The notes under the pieces were generated by a model that worked only from the letters and a program-made list of their open reading frames with translations, ran no database searches and was not told where the DNA came from. Below are positions 12,424 to 24,900 of a DNA stretch of 64,000 nt, in pieces. The stretch lies in contig KV425563.1 of the NCBI GenBank assembly GCA_001632425.1, positions 432,324-496,323 on the forward strand, in the 5' to 3' direction. How positions within the stretch are numbered: position 1 is the stretch's first letter; the number at the start of each line of letters is the position of its first letter. This DNA is from Neolentinus lepideus HHB14362 ss-1 (taxonomy: Eukaryota; Basidiomycota; Agaricomycetes; Gloeophyllales; Gloeophyllaceae). Both the position numbers and the translations under genes were made by a program.

Positions 12424-12760
12424 TCGGCCGTACTGTATCAGAATATCATCTCAATGGGTCCCACGGAGATCGAATATGCATATATGAACTACCTGTGGCT
12501 TCTCGAGGCGATTCTCCATTGCGAACACGGAGCTCTAGAAGTACATCTTTACTATCGCACTAGCCAAAGGTTGGGGCGTAACGTGTAACAAAATGCCTCT
12601 GACCAACGCCCGACATGGGAGACAATGACATCCATTGACGTGTGTATGTACAAGGAATATCACTATAGCCGAACCGAACTCATAGTAAACATACAACAGA
12701 CCTATTGTCCATCGAACAACACACCAACCGAAATACAGCCATTCGCAACATTAAAAACCC
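12424..12760. other. Convergent intergenic spacer
   Basis: This 337-bp stretch separates the 3' ends of GH79 (plus) and the SLM1-like gene (minus). I see no coding or structured feature; it should hold both 3' UTRs and polyadenylation sites. Confidence 0.5.
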
Positions 12761-14673
12761 CTACAGGTGCTCCGCGAAACGACTGTTCTCAACTGGGGCA
12801 GGACCAGGCTCCGCGGGCCCAGCGCCCTCGTCATCAGCCGGGACGATGGAGGGTAAATCGTTGGGGCTCCGCCCAGCCGGCGCCTTCTCCTGCTGCCTCT
12901 TGCTCGGCTTACGACCTAGCCCGCCACTAGAGCTCTGCGGCATGGGTTTCTTCTCATCCTATGACTCGTTAGCGGGGCTCTGTGTCGATTATCTCAAGGA
13001 CTAACCAGGTAACCGTGCTCCCCGGCCTTCCCTTCATGAGAATAGCCAGGAAGCTCGTCACTTCTTGCATCGGCGAAGTCTCCATCCTCCTCTCTCTCAG
13101 CCTCAGCCTCCTCCTCGACGCTGCTCCCCTCGTCTTCATCCTCGGATCCTTCTGGCTCGCTGACATAGCCAGCCGCCCTGACGGCGGCGGCAACAGGGCC
13201 GCTCCTCTCCATCTGCTCACTCGCTACAAGGTACCTTGCGCACAACATACGGATGTCGTTCCACCACTCCATCATCTCCTCATGGCTTCTAGCGCGGAAC
13301 GACCACGCATGGTCTCTGCGCATGCTGAGCTTCAACGACCCGGTCTTGGTCGTTCCGGTACCGTCCTTCCGACCCTCGATGTGGAACTTGTGTGACTTGC
13401 CCGAGGTCGACGAGGGCGGTCCGAGCGTACACATCGGCAGGAATAGCGAGAACACAGGGCTTGGCGACGAAACCGGGTCGGAGTTCGCATACTCGTGCAA
13501 AAAACCAGCAGGCGTTAAGACGTAATAGCTCTCCTTGTAACTCCTCGTGTAGCGCTTCTTGCGCTCTAGATAGCCACTGTGCACGGGTACGACGCACGGA
13601 TCCTCCTTGCTCGGGTACGAAATCGTCTCGGGGTTGCGCAGCGGCGTCTCGGGGTCAAGCAAATGGTCCGAGCGCGCACTGAACGTGATCCACTCGCGAT
13701 CCGGCGGGAGTGACGCGAACTGCACAGACAGCGAGCGCCACGACTCCTGCACCGATGCAGACATACGGTTCTGCCACTCGTCGAATGTCTGCCACGCGGA
13801 CTGCAGCGCGCGCACAATGCCCTCCTCAAAGTGCGCCGAGTTCTGCTGCATGATGATGATCGACTTTTGCAACGAGTTCTCTTCGTGTACTTGCTTCTGC
13901 AGCTGGCGGGCGACGGCGGTGTTGGCAACGAATCTGCAGACAGTCAAGATGTGTATGAAGAGAAGGTAGGTAGCCTTACGGATCGGTCTTGTTCGTGACG
14001 TTCATAGGCGTGTTCTTGAAGACGGAGATGTTTGTGGCTAGCTCTCCAATATACCGCGCCGACAGCTCTCGCTCCTTGGCAACGCTGGTCGCAAGCTTTC
14101 CAGTGTCGTTTTGGACATTCTACGAACACATAAGTTGCGCAACGTCAGGTAACTACGTGAAAGCCAACCTTGATATGCGCTTTGATTTCCGTCCTCAACT
14201 TTTGAAGATGCTGAACGATTGAGCTGTCGATTGTCCGACCCAGGTTGGCGTGCTGGTCGGCAATGATTCGGGTCTTGTCTCGGACGCCATAGTAGATGTC
14301 CTGCAGTCCTCCTTCACCCAGGAATTGATTTCCCGCTCGGAAAGGGACTTGAATTACAGCTCCGAGCTTCGTGAGCTCTCTGGCCGTATTGTTCTCAATG
14401 TCGGCAATGCCCTGAGTGACGATAGCATTTAGTTTGGCACCCTGAACGTAGCGTTTCGCCCCCTACCTCGAAGTACGCAATCAGCTGCTTAACGATGACT
14501 TTCCACGCAGTAAACCTCTCGATTAATATATCCGATGGTCGCAGATCCTGAGGGGCCACGTTCTTCTTGATGAGAGACTGTGCTCTGGAAACAGTTGAGC
14601 CCGCTGCGGTGTGCCTGGAAGCACGGGATGGGGCGCGAGAGATGGAAACACCGTCGCGATCGCCGTTCAACAT
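12761..14673 (-). CDS. SLM1: SLM1-like PH-domain protein (TORC2/phosphoinositide effector)
   Basis: Five exons on the minus strand (14673-14467, 14411-14169, 14119-13980, 13933-13006, 12958-12761) give 571 residues in frame. Residues about 40-300 form a long helical region with phrases such as KVIVKQLIAYFE, GNQFLGEGGLQDIYYGVRDK, DQHANLGRTIDSSIVQHLQK and ALQSAWQTFDEWQNRM, matching the F-BAR-like region of Slm1/Slm2. A PH domain follows at about 316-430 (HSGYLERKKRYTRSYKESYY to EEMMEWWNDIRMLCAR). After it comes an acidic Glu-rich stretch and a Pro/Ser-rich tail. In yeast, Slm proteins bind PI(4,5)P2 at eisosomes and plasma membrane and carry TORC2 signals to Ypk kinases, sphingolipid and actin control. 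The gene is divergent from PHO88 (295 bp between start codons). Confidence 0.88.
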
Positions 14674-14968
14674 AATTTCAGAGAGTTGATTGCAGTCGGG
14701 GACAAGGTGGTGGTGGTAGTGGTTGTCGTTGTTGAAGACGAGGAGGCCTGATCCGCCCTTTAATATTCGAACTTGACGGCGCGTGCATGGGGCGCGGTAA
14801 GTGACGTCAACGGGAGGCTTACCATATATGGATAGAACGGAAACAAGTACAAATATTGTAGGGTCACGTGGCAGCGCAGCGGCATTTGGAAGGCTTCGTC
14901 ACTGTCTGCAGCAGCGTCGACGACCACCATACTCGGATTTCTTGCGGCCTCGGCTTATTACCATCAGA

Positions 14969-15873
14969 ATGTCGAACCCGGCTATTCAGAATCTCGTTGT
15001 TTCTCTCGTGGTCATGCAATGTCAGTCTGGAGGCCACGTCTGCGTGGATGTATAGGCTAATTGCTTCTTGTGGTCGTTTACAGTGGCACGAAAAGTGCCT
15101 TTCGACGACCCCGAGACACTCACATATGTTCGGATTGGGTATATTGTCAGTCAGGCGATAATTATTGGGACCTACTATTATACGTCAATGAGGGTGAGTT
15201 GTATTTCATACGGCTCAGGGGGAATCTCGAGTGATTGTCCGGGCTTGCATAGATCAAGTCCAAAAATGACCAGACGGTCTTGAAGTATGGTGAGTGTGCA
15301 TATCGTGTTGTTGGAACACCCTCACTGATACACACTCCCCAGTTGAGGCGGCGAATCCAATGGTGAGCTTGCGACGACCTTGCTGTCAGACGGTTATCTT
15401 ACAACGGAGGACATAGTCGAAGGATTCCGGAGCGCTGATCACCACTACAGTGAGAGATTATGACTTGGGGCAAACTAGCCAGGCAGTAAGTGCACTGCTA
15501 CTCGCCTTCGCACTGAGCGCTTGCTTATAGTGTGATGATGGTAGCTCCGTGGTGCTCTCTTCTCTGTCGCCATGATGTGCTTCCTGCACCTGTATCTCAA
15601 ATACACTCAACCACTTTTCATGCAAGCCGTCATGGGCGTGAAGAACTTGTACGATGCGAAGGTTGTGCAGATTCATGTTTTCGGCAAGAAGCCCGAGGGA
15701 GACTTGAAGCGGCCCTTTAAGGCTGCCGGTGGTTTCTTCGGAGGTAGGCCATCTGTATTGTGATTTGTCTAGATGCAGCTATCTGACGCTGAATTGCAGC
15801 TGGCGAACCAGCCACCGACAACGCATCTATTACGGAGGCTGAGAAGAGGGTCAATACGAAGAAGGATGAATAA
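14969..15873 (+). CDS. PHO88: PHO88/SND3 ER membrane protein
   Basis: Seven exons (14969-15020, 15084-15193, 15253-15289, 15343-15362, 15417-15485, 15545-15743, 15800-15873) give 186 residues, very close to yeast Pho88 (188). One exon is only 20 nt. Visible landmarks are MSNPAIQNLVVSLVVMQLAR, VPFDDPETLTYVRIGYIVSQ, the TTTVRDYDL motif, the second hydrophobic segment (VAMMCFLHLYLKYTQPL), QAVMGVKNLYDAKVVQIHVF and a Lys/Glu-rich tail. Pho88/Snd3 is an ER membrane component of the SRP-independent (SND) targeting route, first linked to phosphate transport and Pho84 maturation. All junctions use GT-AG and keep frame. The acceptor before exon 6 (15544) was preferred to an upstream one because only it continues the conserved VAMM helix. 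Confidence 0.9.
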
Positions 15874-16667
15874 GCGATCCTCTCGCTCTACCGGATTCGG
15901 ATGTAGAGATATCGCTGTATGGGATCAAAATAACGAGGATTTGGCCTGCTTCATCTAGTGCCGGGCCTCAGTTTCGAGTATTGGACACGAGCCTCTCCTT
16001 ATGCATTGAATACCTGAAGCTGAGTTATCTTACTGTTTTGTAGGAGTTTCCTCGGTGATTACTGCCATGAACAAGAGACTGACGGTCACGGAACTGTGCC
16101 AGTCAAAGGTCATGACTGCCTGAAGCCATGTTGTGCATATTCAGATTTGTCATTCGATGGCCGCCGGATATCAATTTTGTGGCAATCGGTTTGCCGACTT
16201 GCGAGAATTTAGTTTCTTGAGGATGGTTAGCTTTTGTCGTTCATCAGGGATTCTAGTTGCAATGTGACGACGGAAGTTCAGCCTACTCTGGTCAATTTAT
16301 GGCAAGCTGCGACCGAGCGGCGGCCTGTGCCTTTCAGTTATGCATCTCCTTCTTTAACGCATGGTTTCTCGGCTTCAATTGCCTGGAGGTCAACCGCGAA
16401 AAGTCCCACAAGCCCACAAGCACATTTATCTCCTTGAGTCCTTGTGCTCGATACGTTGCAACAGCCGTTCGGCCCGTGTAGGAGATCAGTTGTTCAAGTC
16501 TAGAGCGATGTGACGGACCATGTTCGCTGGAGAAGTGTTCGAGACATATGGACACGACTTCTTCAATGAACGCAGGACGGTGTATAAAAGTGAGCTGGTC
16601 ATAGTGACGTTTTCTGTTGGCCCTATACTATAGCTTGCATATCGCAAATTACAGTTAGCGGATTGGT
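15874..16667. other. Intergenic, 794 bp, nothing recognised
   Basis: Between PHO88 and GH12. Frames at 16234-16437 and 16334-16555 overlap each other on opposite strands and have no domain features. The last part should contain the GH12 promoter. Confidence 0.5.
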
Positions 16668-17656
16668 ATGAAGTTGACGTCAGTTATGTCTTTGCTCGCG
16701 GTTACACCGTTGGTGCTGGCGGCAACGCAGATGTGCGGTCAATGGTGAGCGAATTTATGGTCATTTCGATGTGACTGCCAACCCGCTACGTTTGGTGTAC
16801 AGGGATTCCACTTCTAGTGGGCATTTCACTTTGTACCAAGATTTGTGGGATAAGAGCGCTGCTACGTCCGGCTCGCAATGCAGCTGGGTCAATAGCACTT
16901 CTGGGAACTGCATCACTTGGGGCACGCATTGGTCTTGGCAGGGTGGTCCCGAGTATGACACGATGAATTCTATGCGAGATATGCAAACCTAACTATGCAA
17001 TAGTAATGTCAAGAGTTTCGCCAATGCAGCTTTGACCATGACTCCGATGCAACTGTCGAGCATCAGCACCATCCGCACTACCTGGGACTATACGTGAGTT
17101 TAGTCCTCTCTGTTTCTGAACGCATATACTCAAGCATAAATCGAGGTACACCGGGACGTCTGGTGCAGTTGCGGATGTCGCTTATGACATGTTCCTGGCC
17201 ACCACTTCCGGAGGAACCGCTGATTATGAAGTCATGGTCTGGTATGTAGAGTCGCTGGTCTTTTCAGGTGGCTGAAGCTGACCACGTGTATCAGGCTTGA
17301 TGCGTTGGGAGGCGCAGGCCCCATCTCTTCCTCGGGTAGCCCCATTGCGTCGCCAACTATTGGCGGGTACAGCTGGCACCTGTACTCGGGACCGAACGGA
17401 CAGATGACTGTTTACTCGTTCGTTGCGAGCAGGACCATTACAGCATTCTCGGGCGATTTGATCCAATTCTTCCAATATCTTGAGTCCAACGAGGGTGTTT
17501 CCAGTAGCCGATACCTAAACTGTGAGTTCTTTCTTCGATATGATGTGAGCAACAATGACAATATTGTGGTTTGTAGCTATTCAAGCGGGAACTGAGCCGT
17601 TTGTCGGGACTAATGCGAACTTGCAAGTTTCGCAGTACTGTGTTACTCTCAATTAG
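16668..17656 (+). CDS. Glycoside hydrolase family 12 endoglucanase/xyloglucanase
   Basis: Six exons (16668-16744, 16803-16952, 17004-17093, 17146-17241, 17295-17521, 17577-17656) give 239 residues, the usual size for GH12. A signal peptide ([19 protein letters not shown]) precedes mature CGQW. Family landmarks are [35 protein letters not shown], the nucleophile Glu134 in ADYEVMVWL and the acid/base Glu220 in [11 protein letters not shown]12 enzymes hydrolyse beta-1,4-glucan or xyloglucan outside the cell. No cellulose-binding module or linker is present. All splice sites are GT-AG and phases agree. Confidence 0.92.
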
Positions 17657-17866
17657 CGTGATCTAGGTGATGCGCTTCTCTGATGTGTTACAAATAATTT
17701 CTGTCGCTATGTCTAGGATGTTGCCTGTCCCACTCATCGAATATCGTCGATCTAAGCGTTTCCATTGACCATTTGGCGTTCGAGAATGTATTTATACATA
17801 CAGCTAAGATATACAGCGAATCCGGCAAGGTTACCGACGATATTCGGCTTCGTATGATATTCGGCT

Positions 17867-19129
17867 TCATATTGGACCATCATCCACCATGGACGGGATG
17901 TAAAAGGTAAGCACGCCTCCCGCGTCCGGTCCTGTTGAGCCGATGTAGAAGTACAAAATGAGACAATGTCGATGGCATATTGCTGGGATTAGAACGTTGT
18001 CGATGTCTCGTTATCGCTTCTCAGCTAGTTGGGAAGTGGCGTACCGGCAATCACTTGGCCATTCACTATGTGGCAGTTCAAGAACTTGACGAAACTTTTT
18101 GCTGAGATCGGAACGGTATAGAGTTTCTCTTTGTCCTTTTCTTCTGCTTCCTCATCTTCATCTTCATCGCCTTGACGATCTTGACAGAAAATAAACTTCC
18201 ATCAGTGGGTCATCCTCCACACTAGCCAATGATTTACTCGTCTGGACGAACTTCACGCCGAATTCGACTTTGACCCTAACTTCATTCTCATCCCCAGCTA
18301 CTTCTAGAAGGAGCTTTGTGGGAGGACCAACGTTTGCACGCACTACGAGGGTTGATGAGAGAGCACGTAGCCGTTCGACTGGTGATCGGAGGGTGGGAAG
18401 CGAGGGCAAGAGGATGAGGGTCTGGTTGATGATTGAATTGATAGCTGACAATATGACAATGAACGCTGTCGAGTACTTACATCTGGTTCAGGACACAATG
18501 GTTCATTTATTTTTGTAATATCCAGTGGTCGAAGGACTTCTATCCGGACATCATAGGTTAATGACTGAGAACGACCCGTGCGGGTCGGCGTCGTTAGAGC
18601 AAAACTAAGAAGAGCCTAGGGCGTCAATCAGCCGTGAAAGTATCTCAAGAGAATGAGAAGTACCTGATCATTTTTCTTCGCAAGCTTCATGAGCACCTCT
18701 TCGCCTCCAAGACCTGATCCAGTCCCAGATGTTGCCAACGCATTCTGTATACCTTGTAGGGCATGTAGGAGTGAAGCTGAAGCGATGTTCATAGAGATAA
18801 TATTATCGGCATTTGATTGAATACGATAGTCATTAAATAGCGTGGAGACTTTAATCTCTCTGTGTAGCACCATGATATAAGGCTTGAGCTCCAGAATTCT
18901 GAAGATGGAAATACATACGACCAGACTTGGATGCCTGTTTCGTTCGCATCGCCAAGGCATATTATTCGGATTACCTCCGGCTTAAATTGAATGATACATT
19001 TCTTTTGTAGCCGGTCTATGACTTGCATTATCTCTGCGAGACCCGAGTCAGAGTATGAAGTAATTCAAACCTTATGCGGCGCTTACTACAAAACGTAGAC
19101 ACGTTCTCTACGCATGCTCTGAATCTCAT
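17867..19129 (-). CDS. HUS1: HUS1 checkpoint clamp subunit
   Basis: Seven exons on the minus strand (19129-19087, 19033-18919, 18859-18664, 18615-18481, 18421-18223, 18179-18045, 17982-17867) give 312 residues in frame. Landmarks are the start MRFRACVENVSTF, QVIDRLQKKCIIQFKPEVIR, the KLAKKNDQ motif in the N-terminal clamp half, TYDVRIEVLRP with PLCPEPD in the middle, VERLRALSSTLVVRANV, and the C-terminal YTVPISAKSFVKFLNCHIV and TGPDAGGVLTFYIPS. Hus1 forms the 9-1-1 ring with Rad9 and Rad1, a PCNA-like clamp loaded at damaged DNA to activate ATR/Mec1 signalling. The fifth intron uses a weak donor (GTGTGG at 18222), chosen because it restores the frame. The start codon faces the Maf gene across 238 bp. 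Confidence 0.88.
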
Positions 19130-19367
19130 TTTCCGTTGATAACGAGAATAGGACAACTAAGCGTTCTCGTTGGCTCCTCTGCAAAGGGGAATCTAGCCTC
19201 GCGCGCGTCGCGGGAAACACGATATCCGAGTCGTCTAAGCAAAATGGAACGCGTGACGCAGATCATGTGATATCTGTTACGCTCCGATGCGAGCTTGATG
19301 GAATACTCTCACATGTCCACCATCTTCATCGAATATTAAGAGAAACATCCTCGTCTTGGTTGTCACT
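19130..19367. promoter_or_regulatory. Shared divergent promoter region HUS1 / Maf gene
   Basis: Only 238 bp separate the two start codons, so both promoters must lie here or overlap the genes. The region is GC-rich near 19200 (GCGCGCGTCGCGGG). No TATA box stands out. Co-regulation is inferred from the layout only. Confidence 0.5.
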
Positions 19368-20460
19368 ATGCCGCCGAAACGTAGCGCCATTCTTCCTCAT
19401 GCCCTTAAGATTCCGGCCCTCGCGAAGCTTGCCGACAAACGAGTCGTGCTGGCATCCAATAGTCCACGGAGGAAGGAGATTCTGCAGACCATCGTAAGTA
19501 CGTGAACATCGAACAGAGATATAATATCAACTTTTACATATCCACTTCTTAGGGTATTGCGCCCGAGATAGTACCATCAACATTTGCAGAGAACCTGCCC
19601 CAGAATTCATTCGAGGATGTCCACGAGTATCCTGTAGCTACGGCTACTCATAAGGCGGTGGAAGTATACGAGCGACTCGTAGTGAGTTTCTTAAAACTCC
19701 TTATGACCGCGTATTGTCAGCTTTACATGCTGGAATGAAAGCAAGAGCGCCCGGACGATCCTCCAGACCTTGTCATCGGAGGTCTGTCTGTACCTTGTAA
19801 TTGCGTCACATAACTAACCATCACAATTATCCTGACTGATAGCCGATACGGTCGTGCTGTCGCATATTCCAGGCCCAACCTCAGACTTCACGTACGCCCA
19901 AGCAAGGCAGGACATATTGGAAAAGCCCGAATCAGAGGAAGATAACCTCAGAATGCTCCTGGACTTGAACGGAGGCATGTGCGAAGTTGTCACAGGCATC
20001 AGCCTAGGTGCGTTGGGATTTTTAGCCGTATCTTGCTTCAAATCGCTGACTAGGTTGATACGTCGATAAAGTATACCCAATTTTATCCGCCCCAGGCTAC
20101 GAAATCAAGTGTGACACCTTACTTTCTATCCCATGGTATCCTAACAATGAATCTCCAGATCAATAGACGAGCGGACACTTGTTCACTTCGCAGACAACGA
20201 CAAATCTTTCATCCAAGCATATGTTTCGAACGGTGAAGGGCGCGATCGTGCTGGCGGTTTTGCTATCCAGGTATTCAATAGCCTCCTGTCTCTTTGGTAA
20301 CATACTGAACTTGATTCACCCGCTGTTTCAGGGACTCGGTTCAATGTTGATCAAGAAAATTGACGGTGATTACAATAACGTCGTCGGGTTTCCTTGTTCT
20401 TCGTTTGTCAAATTCCTACAGCTCCTCATTGATGAGGAACCGGATTTCTTGAGTATTTAA
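19368..20460 (+). CDS. Maf-type nucleoside triphosphate pyrophosphatase
   Basis: Seven exons (19368-19493, 19553-19681, 19742-19781, 19843-20007, 20072-20108, 20159-20270, 20332-20460) give 245 residues. The Maf signature is clear: VVLASNSPRRKEIL (residues about 27-39), the catalytic GADTVV at about 98-103 (split by an intron), the KAVEVYERL helix, LNGGMCEVVTGISL, then AYVSNGEGRDRAGGFAIQ and LIKKIDGDYNNVVGFPCSSF. Maf proteins are dITPase/XTPase-like or pyrimidine-specific pyrophosphatases that remove modified nucleotides before incorporation and can arrest cell division in bacteria. An insert relative to bacterial Maf (ILEKPESEEDNLRMLLD) is typical of fungal forms. Divergent from HUS1, so a genome-maintenance pairing is suggested. 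Confidence 0.9.
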
Positions 20461-21993
20461 CAGTGAATGATGTGCGGACTGGTAGCAAAGCGATACGAGT
20501 GCTCTATCCTTTCTGACTGATGTTTATGTAAAAGTTCTGAAAGTTCTGTGGAAGTCAATATCGGCAAAGCGACGATTCGAGAGGAGCGTGTGTACCCTTC
20601 CTATCTTCGCTCATCTATGATCCCAGCCCGTCGAGCTTTATGCGCTCACTGGTGCTCTCCTTCCTGGCAATACGACTCTCCTCCAGTTGTGGCCTGCTAA
20701 TCATGGTTTGTTCCTGTAGCCTTAGAGGCATTTGACACGGTGCGTTGCCTAGACTCTTTTTGTCTCTTCCTTGACAGATTTCGAAAAGTCAATGCTCCAA
20801 TACCCGCCTTTCATCTCCTACGCACCCTCGATTGCGAGGCCACCACCATCAACAATTTCGCTGCAGGTAACCACTTGTTAGGTGGTCGATCTACGACTTC
20901 CTGAACATTCGACGCCTAATCGACGGCCTGGTCGTATCATGCCCGCCTCGCGTCCCACCGCGCCTATCGGCATCTTCGATATACACGATATCTTCCCATC
21001 CACTGGCATCTTTCTCTCGATGCTGACGCTGTCGCGCAGTGCGGGATATTCACTGTTGATCGCTCTCGTCTCACCTTACCGCCTTGTGGGACATCCCTGA
21101 CACTCTAGGTCGAAAGACTTCTCCATAGTGCCGCATGTCTTCCTATGGATTCCATTCACTACAACCAAGATGTCTCCAGGACACTTCTTCCCTTCCATGG
21201 TCGGTCTCGCGACTCATTTGCGAAAATACAGAAAATAATCTGACCGTCACAGAACAGGGACTAGAGTGGATATATGTTTGTTTGAGACAGGTGCCGCAAG
21301 AGGTCAAGTTACCTCGAGTACAGTGGCTGACAAAGACGGCCGGCACCGACCACGCAGTGTGCCCGAGACTATATTCACAAAAGGTGCACCATTCGAGACT
21401 CGTGCGCTTGTTCATCTCCAATCTGTGTCGCGACTTTCAGAGTATATAATACAGACGTACTAAGGATAATCAATGCTATTGAAGACGAGCTGAAGAGTCG
21501 CAATAATGTCCGACCCTCAGAGACGTCATCCGGGGTAATAGGGCTGCATGTTATTGCAGTCCATTAGCGGTTTCCGTTTTGACATCAGTTCCTTGATTCT
21601 GCAGGACCTGCATCACACATGCCCGCAGTGTATGACCCAGCGAGTTTTGAGGAGACGGTACCGGATACATCCAGGACTCGAGTGTGTCATTTACGCACAG
21701 TGATGTCCGGTAGTGCTAATTCCGAGGTGCGTCTAGTCAATCATAACAAGATTTCTTGCTGCATATCTTCACTGTCACGGCATACCACTTGAAGATGTCT
21801 ACTCAGCCGGACAAGGGCAGCCAGTGTGTACTCCTCAAAGCCAGTGCCACAGTCTACTAGTCCCCGCCTATGCACACAACGTGTATCCAGACTGTGCCGG
21901 CCTGTAATGATAGATTGTCCCAAACTTGAAGGCGGTATAGATAGTAACAAGATGGCATACGTACGCTGTTGTACGTGTGGCTACATTGTGTCC
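20461..21993. other. Intergenic, 1.5 kb, possible gene debris
   Basis: No complete gene was found. At 20600-20900 a plus-strand frame with intron-like breaks reads plausibly (for example LPGNTTLLQLWPANH and FEKSMLQYPPFISYAPSI). It runs into stops and I cannot match it to a family. The HET gene ends at the right boundary. Confidence 0.4.
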
Positions 21994-24900
21994 CTACACA
22001 AAGATTGCATGTACTATATGACACTCGGCTTGCTGTATCGAAGAATCAATGTCCTTGACAAGTACTACGGAGATCTTCTCGTATCCAACCTGTCCTGCTG
22101 CAATTTTGACTTCTTTACATACCATCAGATAGTTCGAGTAGAACCAGTCATTGCGGAGAAGTCGGACTGTGCCATCTTGGCACTCTTGCCCGGGACTAGC
22201 ATATATAGAGAACTCGAGTTCACGCACAACAGAGTCTGAATAATGCACGTTGCCTTCAAGTCTCTGGTCATCAGTGCGAACCCAAGTTAGTTGTGTGCAC
22301 CCTGTGAGTAGCCGACAACCCTGGTCACATATGAAATTGTTGGTGAGAACCTCCGCATCAAGGATACTAACCATCCTCAAAACCCTTGATTTTTGCATGG
22401 CAATGATGGAAGACATTCCACGCAGGACATTGAAATCTTCACACATGAGCTGGTCCCAAGATGGCTTCCACTTGTACTTCCCCTTCCCAGGTATAGAAAT
22501 CTCCCATAAGAAAACAAATAGGATTTCGGCAGGCATATGTCGGACAAGGAGATCCCATGCATCCTCGAGATCCATGTCTCCTTTGTAGAGAGGGATGTGA
22601 GATGTCCTGAGTAATGCACCAAAGGCAGCAATCTTGTCAATAGGATTGGTGGCAAACCTCCCCTTCAATTCTGTTGCAAGCTTCAATACAGTTAACATGT
22701 CATCCTCGTAAAACTGACGCATCAGATCCTTCTCCAAGGCAATGACAGGCTTCAAATAATCTTCCAGGGTCCTCCCATCTTCCATACTCTTCTGTTTTAT
22801 CAAGTCTCCAGCTTCAAGACCTTCAGGCAACCCTGCAGGTATAGAATCTTCCCGTATCTCTTGTATGGTCCAGACTCGGCGAAGCCAGTGCCTTGGCCCA
22901 GACCAACCACGACACTCAAAGGGCACTCCCAACCCATTGTAGTATCGGACCACCTTAGCCCTTTCATAGATGGTACCTATGGTTGGAATATCAACCTCCC
23001 ATTCCTCCACACGAATGGATTCAGATGCATGGGAGCTGCTATGTTGCCGCAAGCAGACAGCATCGAGCCAGGCATATTCGGCTCCGAGATTAAGGAGTTC
23101 ATTCCGAACGGCCTCGAGTGTGATACCAGTGGGTAATGGGACCGGCCACTCGCGGCCATTGACATCGGTGTAAGCTTCTGGCATGGTGTCAGTCCAGCTA
23201 TGTGACACAGCGTGATGATATTGGTGAAAGAATTCACCATGATATGGATCCCAACGGAGGCTGAAATGGTACGGGATGACGCGATGTGCGCGTAGATCCC
23301 AAAGACGCCGCGCCCACGAAATCACGCCTCGATCGCCTTCCTTCGATCGTTCAATGAAGTCCTCAGTCACGCAGGCTTTCCTCGCCGCCTCAAGAGAATC
23401 GCCGACCTTGATCAGCTCAGAGTACAGCCAATCGACGTCTCGCAGGCCATCCTTGTGCACCGAAAGGTTCCAGAAGTTCCGCACCCGCGCATACAAGGTC
23501 CCAAAATCGAGATCCTCGCTGTTTACGAGTTTCTTCAGGAGCGACTCCACCCCTGGGTCCGACACGAGGATCTCTCGCTTGAAGTCTCCTGCGAGTGCCT
23601 GATTGAGTCGACGCAAGACGCCCTCGACACCGAGATCCTTGCACTTGAGAGATGCAACTTCCGGTGGAATGATATTTCGTAGGTGATGGCAAGCAACGGA
23701 CTCCATCCACTCAGAGTACTGTCTGTTGACATCTCGCAGTCGACTGTATCCCATATCCCGATCGAAGATGATGCGCACACTCTCATACACGTCTCCAAAT
23801 GTTGACCGCCATTTGTTTACGAGTCTTTGCAGCAGCGGCTCCACCCCGGGATCTGACATGAGGACCTCCCGCCCCAAGTCTCCTGCGAGTACCTCATTGA
23901 GTCGTTCTAAGACACCCTTGACACCTAGCTCCTCGCAGTCGAGAGATGAGACTTCCTCGGAAAGGGTATTTGTCAGGTGAGGACCATCCACGAACTCGAT
24001 TCGCTTAGAGTACATTCTGTTGACATCCGCCTCTGGACTATAGCCCATCTCCAGGTCAAATAGGATGTGTGCTCGCGCATATAAGGCTCCAAAATCATGA
24101 AGCTCATCTACTAGTCTCTCCAGGAGCGCTTTCACGCCTGGGTCTGACATCTGGACCTCTCGGTCCAGGTCTGCGGCGAGTGCCTGGTTGAGTTGACGCA
24201 ATACACCCTCGACGCCTAGATCCTGGCACTTGAGAGACGCGATTTCCGTGGAAATGGTCCTTGGTTCCCGTCCCCACCACGGAGGGTCTTGAAGTGGGAC
24301 GCGGGCTCGCACTGTGGACGGAGGAGCTGGCAGTGATGCAACATCGAGCTCGCTACGAACACAACCCTCTATCGTGCCCTCAGCAGCTGGTGACCTCCCA
24401 TGAGGATCTCGATCCGATTTGTCGAGTGGCTCAACAGGTGCGCTCGCTACAGTCTCTACACCCGAATTGCAGCATTCCTCAGACCCATCCTCTTCAGCAT
24501 GGGTGACTGGTGGCCGGCCTCCAGCCGAACAGTCTGTGGTCATCGCAGGTGTGTGCACTGTCGGTCTCACCCGTGACGGTATAATATCTCTCTCAGCTGG
24601 AGCTGCCAAGGCGCCCAGCTGGTCCACGAGCTCTGAATCTGTCTCCGCCGCACTGGGTGGCTCTACAAGCGACGCGCTCGTTACAGTGTCTACAACCGTA
24701 TTGCGGCATTCCCCAGACATATCCGCTTCAGTGTGAGTGACTGGTGGCTCATCTCCAGCCGAATCGTCTGTGATCATGACGGGTATCGCCGCTTTCGATA
24801 TCGCCGGTGGCGGTATAGTATCACTCTCGCCAGGAGCTGCCAAGAGGCCCTGCTTGTCCACGAGCACTGAATCTCCCTCTGTCTCGCCGGGTGGCACTAC

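Noticed and set aside
13254..13682. Ser/Arg-rich frames on both strands at 13.2-13.9 kb
   Set aside because: Shadows of the fourth exon of the SLM1-like gene.
20560..21110. A possible spliced gene (LQLWPANH ... FEKSMLQYPPFIS)
   Set aside because: Frames break repeatedly and no family could be named; reported only as possible debris.
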